Shown here piece after piece: positions 42,878-50,665 of a stretch of 64,000 nucleotides of DNA. The DNA lies in the NCBI RefSeq assembly GCF_039528515.1, contig NZ_BAAALT010000067.1, positions 3,536 through 67,535 on the forward strand, read 5' to 3'. The position numbers were made by a program, and so were the translations under genes. Position 1 is the stretch's first letter. Each line of letters begins with the position of its first letter. The stretch is from Luedemannella flava. GTDB lineage: Bacteria; Actinomycetota; Actinomycetes; Mycobacteriales; Micromonosporaceae. Below the pieces are notes generated by a model that saw nothing but the letters and a program-made list of their open reading frames with translations, was not told the origin of the DNA and did not search any database.

Positions 42878-43300
42878 CTATACGCGCATCACCGAAACGG
42901 CCGCCAAGCGCAGCCCGTGCGCCGACCGGGGCGGTCCCCGTCCGGTCGGCGGGCCGACGCGGGAGATCCACCGGAGCGCGGACGGGCGTGACCGGGCGCC
43001 ACGCAGCGCGAGCGCCAGCAGCGCGGCCAGCCCCACCGCCGCGAGGACCGCCAGGCAGACGCTCCAGAACGCCCAGTCGCCGCCGGGCTCGGCGGGCGAC
43101 TCCCGGGCAGTGACGCAGGGGTCGGCACAGTCCGGCATGGCGTCGACCGGTGCGGCGTGGGCGGGCGCTGCGTGATGGCCGGCGGCCAGGTGACCCGGCC
43201 CTTCGTGGCCCATCGTGTGCATCGCCGAGACGCCGAGCGCGGTGCAGCACAGCAGCATGAAGCGGGCAAGTCGCCCGACGATCACCGCTGTCCGCCCCAT
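42878..43300 (-). CDS. DUF6153-like His-rich membrane protein
   Basis: 140 aa. N-terminal TM/signal (RLARFMLLCCTALGVSAMHTM), a His/Ala/Pro-rich outer loop (GHEGPGHLAAGHHAAPAHAA) with DCADPC, then a TM helix (FWSVCLAVLAAVGLAALLALAL) and a basic tail. The pattern fits DUF6153-type proteins. Adjacent to, and transcribed toward, the DUF305 lipoprotein; shared metal handling is inferred. Confidence 0.75.
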   Translation of the reverse strand: MGRTAVIVGRLARFMLLCCTALGVSAMHTMGHEGPGHLAAGHHAAPAHAAPVDAMPDCADPCVTARESPAEPGGDWAFWSVCLAVLAAVGLAALLALALRGARSRPSALRWISRVGPPTGRGPPRSAHGLRLAAVSVMRV

Positions 43301-43377
43301 AGCAACACGCTAGCCGACCGGGGCGCGCGCCCCGTCATCCGTCCCGGTGCGCCGCGGAGCTGATCTTCGCGGTCGGG

Positions 43378-44163
43378 TCAGCGGAGGGCCGCCTCCAGGG
43401 CGTAGCGCTCGTGGTCGATCAGGCGCAGGTCGCGCATCGGGCGCCGCAGGTGGCCCTTGTGGACGATGCGCACGAAGGCCGGCTCGCCGGCCGCGGCCAT
43501 GCGGCGGATGCCCTCGACGTGGTCGATGATGCGGGCCCGGATGGCGCCGACGAGGCGGTGGCGGTCGCGCGGGATCAGGCCGTACGCGTTGGCGAACAGG
43601 CGCAGCCGGCGCGGGCGGTCGGGGCTGTGCCAGCCGAGCGTCACCGAGTCGTTGTCGGAGAACAGGGGCACCCAGGTCCACGCCGCGTACGCCACGTCGT
43701 AGATGCGCGCGCCCGGCGAGGCGAGGTCGAAGTCGATCAGGGCGATGGTGTCGTCGGGGCGCCAGATGACGTTGTGCGGGGCGGCGTCGTGGTGGCAGAT
43801 GACCTCGGTGCCGGGCGGCGGCGGCCCGAACGAGCGCCACACCGCGCCGGGCGGGGTGCGGAACCCGTACTGCGCGTCGTGGAAGCGGCGCAGCATCGTG
43901 GCGACGGCGACGAGCGCCTCATCGGTGACCCAATGCGGCTGCAGTGGATACGAACCGCATTCACCCTCCAGGTACGACAGGACCTCGCGGCCGCGCTCGT
44001 CCATGCCCAGGGCCCGGGGCGCGCCGGTGAACCCGACCCGCTCCAGGTGGTGCAGCAACGCGTGCACGGCCGGCGTCCAGGGGCCGGCATTGCGCCGCAC
44101 CGTGTCCCCGACCCGCACCACCGTGCTGGTGTTCCCGCCCAGCAGTGGGATCTCCTGCTGCAC
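43378..44163 (-). CDS. Aminoglycoside-phosphotransferase-like (APH) kinase
   Basis: About 261 aa. Catalytic loop ICHHDAAPHNVIW (HxDxxxxN) and the metal-binding ALIDFDLASPG are intact; the nucleotide-binding lobe begins IPLLGGNTSTVVRVGDTVRR. It is a small-molecule kinase of the APH/choline-kinase fold with no clear substrate. The GTG at 44163 or the adjacent TTG at 44166 follows GGGGAGGGG; longer upstream frames lack a site. Confidence 0.85.
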   Translation of the reverse strand: MQQEIPLLGGNTSTVVRVGDTVRRNAGPWTPAVHALLHHLERVGFTGAPRALGMDERGREVLSYLEGECGSYPLQPHWVTDEALVAVATMLRRFHDAQYGFRTPPGAVWRSFGPPPPGTEVICHHDAAPHNVIWRPDDTIALIDFDLASPGARIYDVAYAAWTWVPLFSDNDSVTLGWHSPDRPRRLRLFANAYGLIPRDRHRLVGAIRARIIDHVEGIRRMAAAGEPAFVRIVHKGHLRRPMRDLRLIDHERYALEAALR

Positions 44164-44266
44164 CAACGTCGGACGCCCCTCCCCGCGCTCGCCGCGCGGA
44201 ACGCCACGCGGGTCTGACCAATCTAATCGGTACCCACTAACGGGCCGTCCGACGCATGGCCTGCGC

Positions 44267-45454
44267 TCACTCGGCGAGAAGCGCGTCCACGAACGCCGCG
44301 GGCTCGAAGGGCGCCAGGTCGTCCGGCCCCTCCCCGAGGCCGACCAGTTTAACCGGAATGCCGAGCTTGCGCTGTACGGCGATGACGATGCCACCTTTCG
44401 CGGTGCCGTCCAGTTTCGTGAGCGCGACGCCGGTCACGTCCACCACCTCGGTGAAAACGCGTGCCTGCTCCAGCCCGTTCTGGCCGGTGGTGGCGTCGAG
44501 GATGAGCAGCGTCTCGTCAACGGGGCCGTGGCGGCTCACCACGCGCTTGACCTTGCCCAGCTCGTCCATCAGGCCGATCTTGTTCTGCAGCCGGCCGGCC
44601 GTGTCGATGAGGACCGTGTCCACGCCGGTCTCGGTGCCGCGCTTGACCGCGTCGAAGGCGACGGCGGCCGGGTCGCCGCCCTCGGGACCGCGCACGTCCT
44701 CGGCGTCGACCCGGCCGCCCCAGGTGGCGAGCTGGTCGGCGGCGGCGGCCCGGAACGTGTCGGCCGCGCCGAGCACGACCGAGTGTCCGTCGGCGATGAG
44801 GACCCGGGCGATCTTGCCGCAGGTGGTGGTCTTGCCCGCGCCGTTGACACCCACGACGAGGACGACGGCCGGCCGGCCGTCGGTCGAGTCGTGGTGCGGC
44901 GTCGCCCTGAGGCTGCGGTCCATTGTCGGGTCGAGCGCGGCGACGAGCTGGCTGGCCAGCATGGCGCGCAGGTCGGCGGCCGACGCGGTGCCCTCGACGC
45001 GGGCCTGCTCGCGCAGCTTGCCGACGATCTCGCGGGTCGCGTCGACGCCCACGTCGGCGGTGATCAGGGTGTCCTCGATCTCGTCCCAGGTGTCGTCGTC
45101 GAGCTTGTCCCGCGACAGGAGGGCGAGCAGGCCCTTGCCCAGCGCGTTGTTCGACCGCGACAGCCGGGCGCGCAGCCGCACGAGCCGGCCGGCCGTCGGC
45201 TCGGGCTTCTCAAGAACGGGCGGCGGGGCCGGCGGGGAGACCGGGCGGGCCGGCGCCGGCACCTCGGGAGCCTCGACCGTGCCGGCCGGCGCCCCCGTCG
45301 TGATCTCCTCCTCGACCGGCGGCGCCCCGGGCAGCGTGTCCCGCTCCTGCTCGCGCAGCCGCTCGCGCCGCTGACGCCGCAGCGTGGGCAGCACGAAGGC
45401 CAGCGCCATGAGCGCCAGGAAGATCACCAGAAAGATCACGGACTGCGGTTCCAT
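44267..45454 (-). CDS. ftsY: Signal recognition particle receptor FtsY
   Basis: 395 aa. An N-terminal membrane helix (SVIFLVIFLALMALAFVLPTL) and a Pro/Glu-rich linker precede the NG domain: N (about 100-175), Walker GVNGAGKTTTCGKIA, DTAGRLQNKIGLMDEL, TKLDGTAKGG, and ending VGLGEGPDDLAPFEP. It docks SRP at the membrane. The start is ATG 45454. Ffh, its partner, is 10 kb away on the same strand. smc normally lies beside ftsY; here about 5.2 kb separates them. Confidence 0.97.
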   Translation of the reverse strand: MEPQSVIFLVIFLALMALAFVLPTLRRQRRERLREQERDTLPGAPPVEEEITTGAPAGTVEAPEVPAPARPVSPPAPPPVLEKPEPTAGRLVRLRARLSRSNNALGKGLLALLSRDKLDDDTWDEIEDTLITADVGVDATREIVGKLREQARVEGTASAADLRAMLASQLVAALDPTMDRSLRATPHHDSTDGRPAVVLVVGVNGAGKTTTCGKIARVLIADGHSVVLGAADTFRAAAADQLATWGGRVDAEDVRGPEGGDPAAVAFDAVKRGTETGVDTVLIDTAGRLQNKIGLMDELGKVKRVVSRHGPVDETLLILDATTGQNGLEQARVFTEVVDVTGVALTKLDGTAKGGIVIAVQRKLGIPVKLVGLGEGPDDLAPFEPAAFVDALLAE

Positions 45455-45575
45455 GCCTCGAATCCTGACAGACGCCCCCGACCCCCGGGCATGCGCCATC
45501 ACCGCGCGGGGCGCGAATCACCCGTCACCGAGACCGGGATGTGGCGATCGGGGACACCAGGGCAGGATGGGGCCC

Positions 45576-46097
45576 ATGTCATCCTGGACCGCTCCCGCCG
45601 TCGACCGCCGCTCCGAGCCGCTCGTCGCCGACGAACGCGCCATGCTCGAAGGCTGGCTCGCCTGGCACCGCGACACCCTGCTGTGGAAGTGTGCCGGCCT
45701 GACCGGCGAGCAGCTCGCCACCGCCTCCGTCCCGCCGTCCAACCTCACGCTGCTCGGGCTGGTCCGCCACATGGCCGAAGTGGAGCGCGTCTGGTTCCGG
45801 ATCCGCAGCACCGGTCAGGACGTCGGGCGCCTGTTCATCACCCCCGACAACGACGACGCCGACCTCACCGACGGCACGCCGGACTCCGCCGAGGCCGACT
45901 TCGCCACGTTCCGGCGCGAGTGCGACCTCGCCGACGAGGCGGCCGCGGGCCTGCCGCTGGAGCACACCTTCATCTCCCCGCGCGGCAACGAGATCAGCCT
46001 GCGCTGGGTCTACGTCCACATGATCGAGGAGTACGCCCGCCACAACGGCCACGCCGACCTCATCCGGGAGGTCATCGACGGCACCACGGGCGACTGA
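45576..46097 (+). CDS. DinB/DUF664 family protein
   Basis: 173 aa. The DinB four-helix bundle with candidate metal-binding His in LVRHMAEVERVWF and MIEEYARHNGHADLI. Actinobacterial DUF664 proteins are mostly mycothiol-linked transferases of unknown substrate. The ATG at 45576 follows GGATGGGG. Monocistronic, divergent from ftsY. Confidence 0.87.
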   Translation: MSSWTAPAVDRRSEPLVADERAMLEGWLAWHRDTLLWKCAGLTGEQLATASVPPSNLTLLGLVRHMAEVERVWFRIRSTGQDVGRLFITPDNDDADLTDGTPDSAEADFATFRRECDLADEAAAGLPLEHTFISPRGNEISLRWVYVHMIEEYARHNGHADLIREVIDGTTGD

Positions 46098-46134
46098 CCT
46101 CCACGGGCGGCCCCGGCCCATATGATCCTTAACC

Positions 46135-46671
46135 ATGATCCAGTGGCACCGCGCACCGAGAAGGCTGGTCGCGACCGCCGTGGCGGGGCCCATCGTGGTG
46201 GTCGGGGTCCTCGTGGCGGCGCTGTTCACCGTCCCGCCGGCCGCCGGCACCGACGGGATGCCGCAGGCGATCGACGTGCGCGGCACCACCTACGAGCGGG
46301 CCCACCTGCTCACGTTCCGGACGGTGGTCACCGACGAGGTGACCGTGCTGGTGCCGGTCACGACGCAGTTCATCGAGGTCAGGGCGTCGTGCCGGTTCGC
46401 GATCCTGCACAACGACGGCGCCGTTTCGGCGCTGCGCCTCGACGTGCCGCAGACCTACGTCGACGGCCGCAACGTCCCGGACACGGGCAGCTCGGACGTG
46501 CTGGACTGCTACTCGGGGGGCACGGAGATGGTGACGAGCATCGACCCCGCCTGGCTGCCCCACGAGGGCGACCAGCACCTCAGACTCACCTGGCGCGAAC
46601 TGGACACCCTCGCCGACGCCCCCTCGAACGCCTTCGCCGCTTGGGCGATCGCCGTCTACCTCGCCCACTAG
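46135..46671 (+). CDS. Exported/membrane-anchored hypothetical protein
   Basis: 178 aa. One N-terminal TM or signal helix (ATAVAGPIVVVGVLVAALFTV), then an extracytoplasmic beta-rich domain (TVVTDEVTVLVPVTTQFIEV; two Cys, SCRF and LDCYSGG). Function not recognised. It is 37 bp downstream of the DUF664 gene and may share its transcript. Confidence 0.77.
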   Translation: MIQWHRAPRRLVATAVAGPIVVVGVLVAALFTVPPAAGTDGMPQAIDVRGTTYERAHLLTFRTVVTDEVTVLVPVTTQFIEVRASCRFAILHNDGAVSALRLDVPQTYVDGRNVPDTGSSDVLDCYSGGTEMVTSIDPAWLPHEGDQHLRLTWRELDTLADAPSNAFAAWAIAVYLAH

Positions 46672-46695
46672 CGGCAGGCGCCGCCGACGTTGACT

Positions 46696-46832
46696 CGAAA
46701 ATAGGCTGCCCGCCCTGGTCAACGGCCACACACTGCCGCCATTTTCGCGCCTCCAGGGCGCCCGGCCCGGGCCCGGTGATTTGGACCGCTACGCCTGGAA
46801 CCCAGCGCGAAATTACCTGCGTAACGGTCCAA
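46696..46832. terminator. Two hairpins in a convergent intergenic region
   Basis: First: 46696-46706 pairs with 46738-46747 (CGAAAATaGGC / GCCATTTTCG, one bulge). Second: 46781-46798 pairs with 46816-46832 (17-bp stem, about three mismatches). They separate the rightward exported protein from the leftward glycosyltransferase; the remainder of 46672-46934 shows no gene. Confidence 0.45.
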
Positions 46833-46934
46833 ACGATCCCGTGGGGGTCACGGGCGGAATACCCAGGTGCGGAGGAGGGTGAAGGGGGTCAGGGTGGCGG
46901 TCGCGTTGGCGGCGGTCCGGCAGCTCGGCCGCGA

Positions 46935-49082
46935 TCACTGCCCCCCGGTCGGCTCGGTCAGGTCGTACATGGTGGTCCCGCCGACCGTGGTGGACTCGTA
47001 GTTCGCCGCCACCCAGGCGGAGATCTCCGAGCCGACGTCGGCGCCGCCGTTGCTGAGCCCGAACCCGCCACCGCCGACGAAGTAGTGGATCCTCCCGGCC
47101 TTCGCGTACCCCTGGAACTGGGCGAGCGTCGGGGTGGGGTCGCTGCCGTTGAAGCCGCCGATCGACATGACCGGCAGACCCGTGGCGAGCTGGTAGCCGG
47201 CCGCGTTGTTGGAGCCGACCGTGGCCACCACCCAGGTGTAGGCGTCGGCGTCGGCTGTCAGCGCGGCCACGACCTCGTCGCTCGGCCTCCCGGCGTTGAG
47301 CAGGCCGCCCATGCCGCCCCCACCGCCACGCTGCCCGCCGAACCCGCCAGCCTGACCGCCGCCGGTAGCCCGGCCACCGTTCGGGAGCCGGCCGCCGTTC
47401 GGGAGTTGGCCGCCGTCAGGGAAACCGCCAGCAGGGAAGCCGCCTCCACCATTGGCCCCGCTGTCGCGGAAGCCACCACCATCGCCGCCCCGGAACCCGC
47501 CCGGGCCGCCGCCGAAGCCGCCCCGCCCGAAACCGCCCGTCGACACGGCGGGCCCGGCCGTGACGATCGAGCCCGTGTGCGGCGTCGCGACGGTGTTCAG
47601 CGTGTACCCCAGCGGTGCCGCCAGCCCGGCGGCGACCGCCACGAGCCCAGCTGCCGGCGCGAACCGCGCCACGGCCGGCTGCCAACGGTCCGCCAGCGAC
47701 GTTGCCGCCACGACAGCCGCCGCGACCAGCCCGCCGACGAGCACGACCCAGCGCAGCCACGGGTGCCAGTCGGCGCTACGGCCGAGCAGGACCCACCCCC
47801 ACCACGCGGTGACGGCCACGGTCGCCGAGAGCGTCGCGGCGGCCGCCGGGTGCGTACGCCGACGCCAGAGCAGGACGCCGCCGATGCCGACGAGCGCGCC
47901 GATCGCGGGCGCGAGCGCCACCGTGTAGTACTGGTGGAAGATCCCGGCCATGAAGCTGAAGATGCCGGCCGTGACGAGCAGCCAGCCGCCCCACAGCAGC
48001 AGCCCGGCGCGGGTCCGGTCGGCGCGCGGGGCCCGCGCGGTCAGCACGACGCCGGCCACGAACAGGATCAGCGCGGCGGGCAGCAGCCAGGCGATCTGGC
48101 CGCCGATGTCGGTGCCGAACATGCGGGTGATGCCGGTCTCGCCCCACCTCCCGCCGTTGCCGCCGAACCCGCCGCCGACGCTGCCGACCTCGTCGCCGGT
48201 GAGGCGGCCCAGGCCGTTGTAGCCGAGGGTCAGCTCGATGACGCTGTTGTTCTGCGACCCACCGATGTACGGCCGGCTCGACGCCGGCACGAGCGTCACG
48301 ACCGCGATCCACCACCCGGCGGACGCCACGAGCGTGAGCGCGGCGACGCCCAGCTGCCGGACCCGCTTCCACACCCCCACCGGCGCGGCGACGAGGTAGA
48401 CCAGGCCGAGCACGGGCACCACGAGCAGCGCCTGCAGCATCTTGGCGAGGAAGCCGAAGCCGACGAACGCGCCGGCGAGCGCGAGCCACCAGGTCGAGCC
48501 GCGCTCCAGCGCGCGCACGGTCGCCCAGACGGCCGCCACGAGCAGCAGGACCAGCAGCGCGTCCGGGTTGTTGAACCGGAACATGAGCGCGGCGACCGGC
48601 GTCAGCGCCATGACGGCCCCGGCGAGCAGGCCGGCCGCCGGCCCGTACCAGCGCCGTACCGTCGCGTGGAGCAGCCCGACGGTGGCCACGCCGAGCAGCG
48701 CCTGCGGCGCCAGCATGGCCCACGGGTTGACGCCGGAGATCCGCGCGGACAGCGCCATGACCCATAGCGACGCGGGCGTCTTGTCCACCGTGATGAAGTT
48801 CGACGCGTCGAACGAGCCGAAGAAGAACGCCTTCCAGCTCGTCGCGCCGGCCTGCACCGCCGCCGAGTAGAACGCGTTGGTCCAGCCGGAGTCGCCGAGC
48901 CGCCACAGGTAGAGCACGGCGGTGCCGACGAGCAGCGCGAGCAGCCCGGGCCGGGCCCACGCCGGGTCCTCGGGTCGGCCGCGCAGCAGGCGCGCCGCTA
49001 CCGACCGCCGCGCGGGAGAGTCGCCCACCGGCGGATCGGCCACCGCGTCAGGGGCGGGCATCGGTTCGGAGACTGCTGTCAT
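46935..49082 (-). CDS. GT39/ArnT-like membrane glycosyltransferase with Gly-rich insert
   Basis: 715 aa. About 11-12 TM helices in residues 40-500 with the GT39-type first loop (GWTNAFYSAAVQAGATSWKAF) and NFITVDKTPASLWVMAL (DKPP-like motif). Residues about 512-594 are Gly/Phe/Arg low complexity (FGRGGFGGGPGGFRGGDGG) with NGGRLPNGGR-type repeats, followed by a soluble C-terminal domain (VSNNAAGYQLATGLPVMSIGG; MYDLTEP). It transfers a sugar from a polyprenyl donor to envelope acceptors. The start is ATG 49082. Confidence 0.9.
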   Translation of the reverse strand: MTAVSEPMPAPDAVADPPVGDSPARRSVAARLLRGRPEDPAWARPGLLALLVGTAVLYLWRLGDSGWTNAFYSAAVQAGATSWKAFFFGSFDASNFITVDKTPASLWVMALSARISGVNPWAMLAPQALLGVATVGLLHATVRRWYGPAAGLLAGAVMALTPVAALMFRFNNPDALLVLLLVAAVWATVRALERGSTWWLALAGAFVGFGFLAKMLQALLVVPVLGLVYLVAAPVGVWKRVRQLGVAALTLVASAGWWIAVVTLVPASSRPYIGGSQNNSVIELTLGYNGLGRLTGDEVGSVGGGFGGNGGRWGETGITRMFGTDIGGQIAWLLPAALILFVAGVVLTARAPRADRTRAGLLLWGGWLLVTAGIFSFMAGIFHQYYTVALAPAIGALVGIGGVLLWRRRTHPAAAATLSATVAVTAWWGWVLLGRSADWHPWLRWVVLVGGLVAAAVVAATSLADRWQPAVARFAPAAGLVAVAAGLAAPLGYTLNTVATPHTGSIVTAGPAVSTGGFGRGGFGGGPGGFRGGDGGGFRDSGANGGGGFPAGGFPDGGQLPNGGRLPNGGRATGGGQAGGFGGQRGGGGGMGGLLNAGRPSDEVVAALTADADAYTWVVATVGSNNAAGYQLATGLPVMSIGGFNGSDPTPTLAQFQGYAKAGRIHYFVGGGGFGLSNGGADVGSEISAWVAANYESTTVGGTTMYDLTEPTGGQ

Positions 49083-49180
49083 GCCGTCGATGGTGCGTTC
49101 GGCACCTCGACAGCCGGTCCGCCGAAGCTCGGAGCCAACTGTGAGATCTCCCCGACAGGTGGGGACGGTACTTTCGCTGG

Positions 49181-50068
49181 ATGACCCCGCGCGATCCCGA
49201 GGAACTGGCCGTGGCGTTCGCCGGACAGCGGCCGCGCCTCCTACGGATCGCCTACGCGACCACGGGCTCGCTCGCGGAGGCCGAGGACTGCGTGCAGGAG
49301 GCGTGGCTGCGGCTGCGCGGCGTGGCCGACCCGGCCCAGATCCGCGACCTGGGCGCGTGGCTGGCCACGACGGTGGGCCGGCTGGCGCTGGACGCGCTGG
49401 GCTCCGCGCGGGTTCGGCGGGAGTGCTACGTGGGCACCTGGCTGCCCGAACCGCTGGTGGAGCACGACGCCGACCCGGCCGACCGGGTCACGCTCGACGA
49501 GTCGGTGAGCATGGCGCTCATGGTGGTGCTGGAGAGATTGACCCCGGCCCAGCGCACCGCGTTCGTGCTGCACGACGTGTTCGGGGTGCCGTTCGACGAG
49601 GTGGCCGGGATCGTCGGGCGCACGCCCGCGGCGGTGCGGCAGCTCGCGGCCCGCGCCCTGCAGGTCGTGGCGGCCGGCCGGCCCCGGGTGCCCGCGACGT
49701 ACGCCGCGCAGGGCGACCTGGTCGTCGCGTTCGCGGCCGCGTGCGCCGAGGGTGACCTGGACGGCCTGCTCTCCCTGCTCGACCCGGACGTGACGCTGCG
49801 CGGCGACGGCGGCGGGAAGGTGACGGCGCTGCCCCACCCCGTGACCGGGTCGCGGCGGGTGGCGGCGATCCTGCTGGCGATCGCCCAGCCCGCGCCGACC
49901 GAGGTGCGGCTGGTGACGGTCAACGGCGCGCCGGGGCTGGTGATCCGCGACCACACCGGTCGGCCGTCCGTGATGGCCTTCACCGTCGACCAGGGCCGGG
50001 TGACCGCGATCGACAGTGTGCGCAACCCGGAGAAGCTGGCCTTCCTACAGGCCGAGGGCGGCGCGTAG
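49181..50068 (+). CDS. sigJ: ECF41-type (SigJ-like) RNA polymerase sigma factor
   Basis: 295 aa. Sigma region 2 (AFAGQRPRLLRIAYATTGSLAEAEDCVQEAWLRL) and region 4 (LTPAQRTAFVLHDVFGVPFDEVAGIVG) are followed by a SnoaL-like C-terminal domain (residues about 170-290). ECF41 signatures are all present: WLPEPL between regions 2 and 4, DGGGK in the SnoaL part, and NPEKL near the end. The C-domain modulates the sigma factor without a classical anti-sigma. The 3' end overlaps the convergent HAD gene by 24 bp. Confidence 0.92.
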   Translation: MTPRDPEELAVAFAGQRPRLLRIAYATTGSLAEAEDCVQEAWLRLRGVADPAQIRDLGAWLATTVGRLALDALGSARVRRECYVGTWLPEPLVEHDADPADRVTLDESVSMALMVVLERLTPAQRTAFVLHDVFGVPFDEVAGIVGRTPAAVRQLAARALQVVAAGRPRVPATYAAQGDLVVAFAAACAEGDLDGLLSLLDPDVTLRGDGGGKVTALPHPVTGSRRVAAILLAIAQPAPTEVRLVTVNGAPGLVIRDHTGRPSVMAFTVDQGRVTAIDSVRNPEKLAFLQAEGGA

Positions 50069-50665
50069 GTAGGGCAGGTCCGCGTCGCTGGTCCAGCGGT
50101 AGGCCGACAGGCCGGCGGCCCGGGCGCCGCGCACGTTGCGGTCGTCGTCGTCGACGAACAGGCAGCGCTCGGCGGGCCGCCGCAGCGCGTCGCAGACGAC
50201 CTTGAAGTACTCCCTGGTGGGCTTGTGCACGCCCACCACCGAGGAGTTCACCACCACGTCGAAGGCGTCGGCGAGGCCGAGGAGCCTGAGGTCCGCGTCG
50301 AGCCGCGTGGTCGCGTTGGTCGCCAACGCCACGGGTACGCCGGCCGCGCGCACCTCCGCCACGAACGCGAGCGCGGTCGGGTCGACCTCGCCCCGGTAGG
50401 ACATCCACTGGTCGACGAGCGCGTGCGCCGCGACGGGCGCGAGCCCGTGCTTGTCCACGAGGCCCTCGGCGATGCCCTGGGCCCACTGGTCGTGCGAGTG
50501 CTGGCCGATGAGCGCCGGCTGCAGCAGGTGCCGCTCGAAGGCGACGGCGTGGACGGCGCCCGCGTCGAGCCCGGCCGCCGCCTCCTGCGGCGCGCGTACG
50601 TCCGGGTCGAAGTGGCGGATCACGCCGTCCAGGTCGATGACGAGCGCGTCGGGCTGGGTCTTCAC
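50045..50665 (-). CDS. HAD-superfamily hydrolase
   Basis: 206 aa from a GTG at 50665. HAD motifs: I, VIDLDGVIRHF; II, VALATNATTR; III, HKPTREYFKVVC; IV, CLFVDDDDRNVRGARAAG. It is a small phosphatase of unknown substrate. The start overlaps the smc stop by 4 bp (GTGA). The tail overlaps the convergent sigma-factor gene. Confidence 0.9.
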   Translation of the reverse strand: MKTQPDALVIDLDGVIRHFDPDVRAPQEAAAGLDAGAVHAVAFERHLLQPALIGQHSHDQWAQGIAEGLVDKHGLAPVAAHALVDQWMSYRGEVDPTALAFVAEVRAAGVPVALATNATTRLDADLRLLGLADAFDVVVNSSVVGVHKPTREYFKVVCDALRRPAERCLFVDDDDRNVRGARAAGLSAYRWTSDADLPYLRAALGL

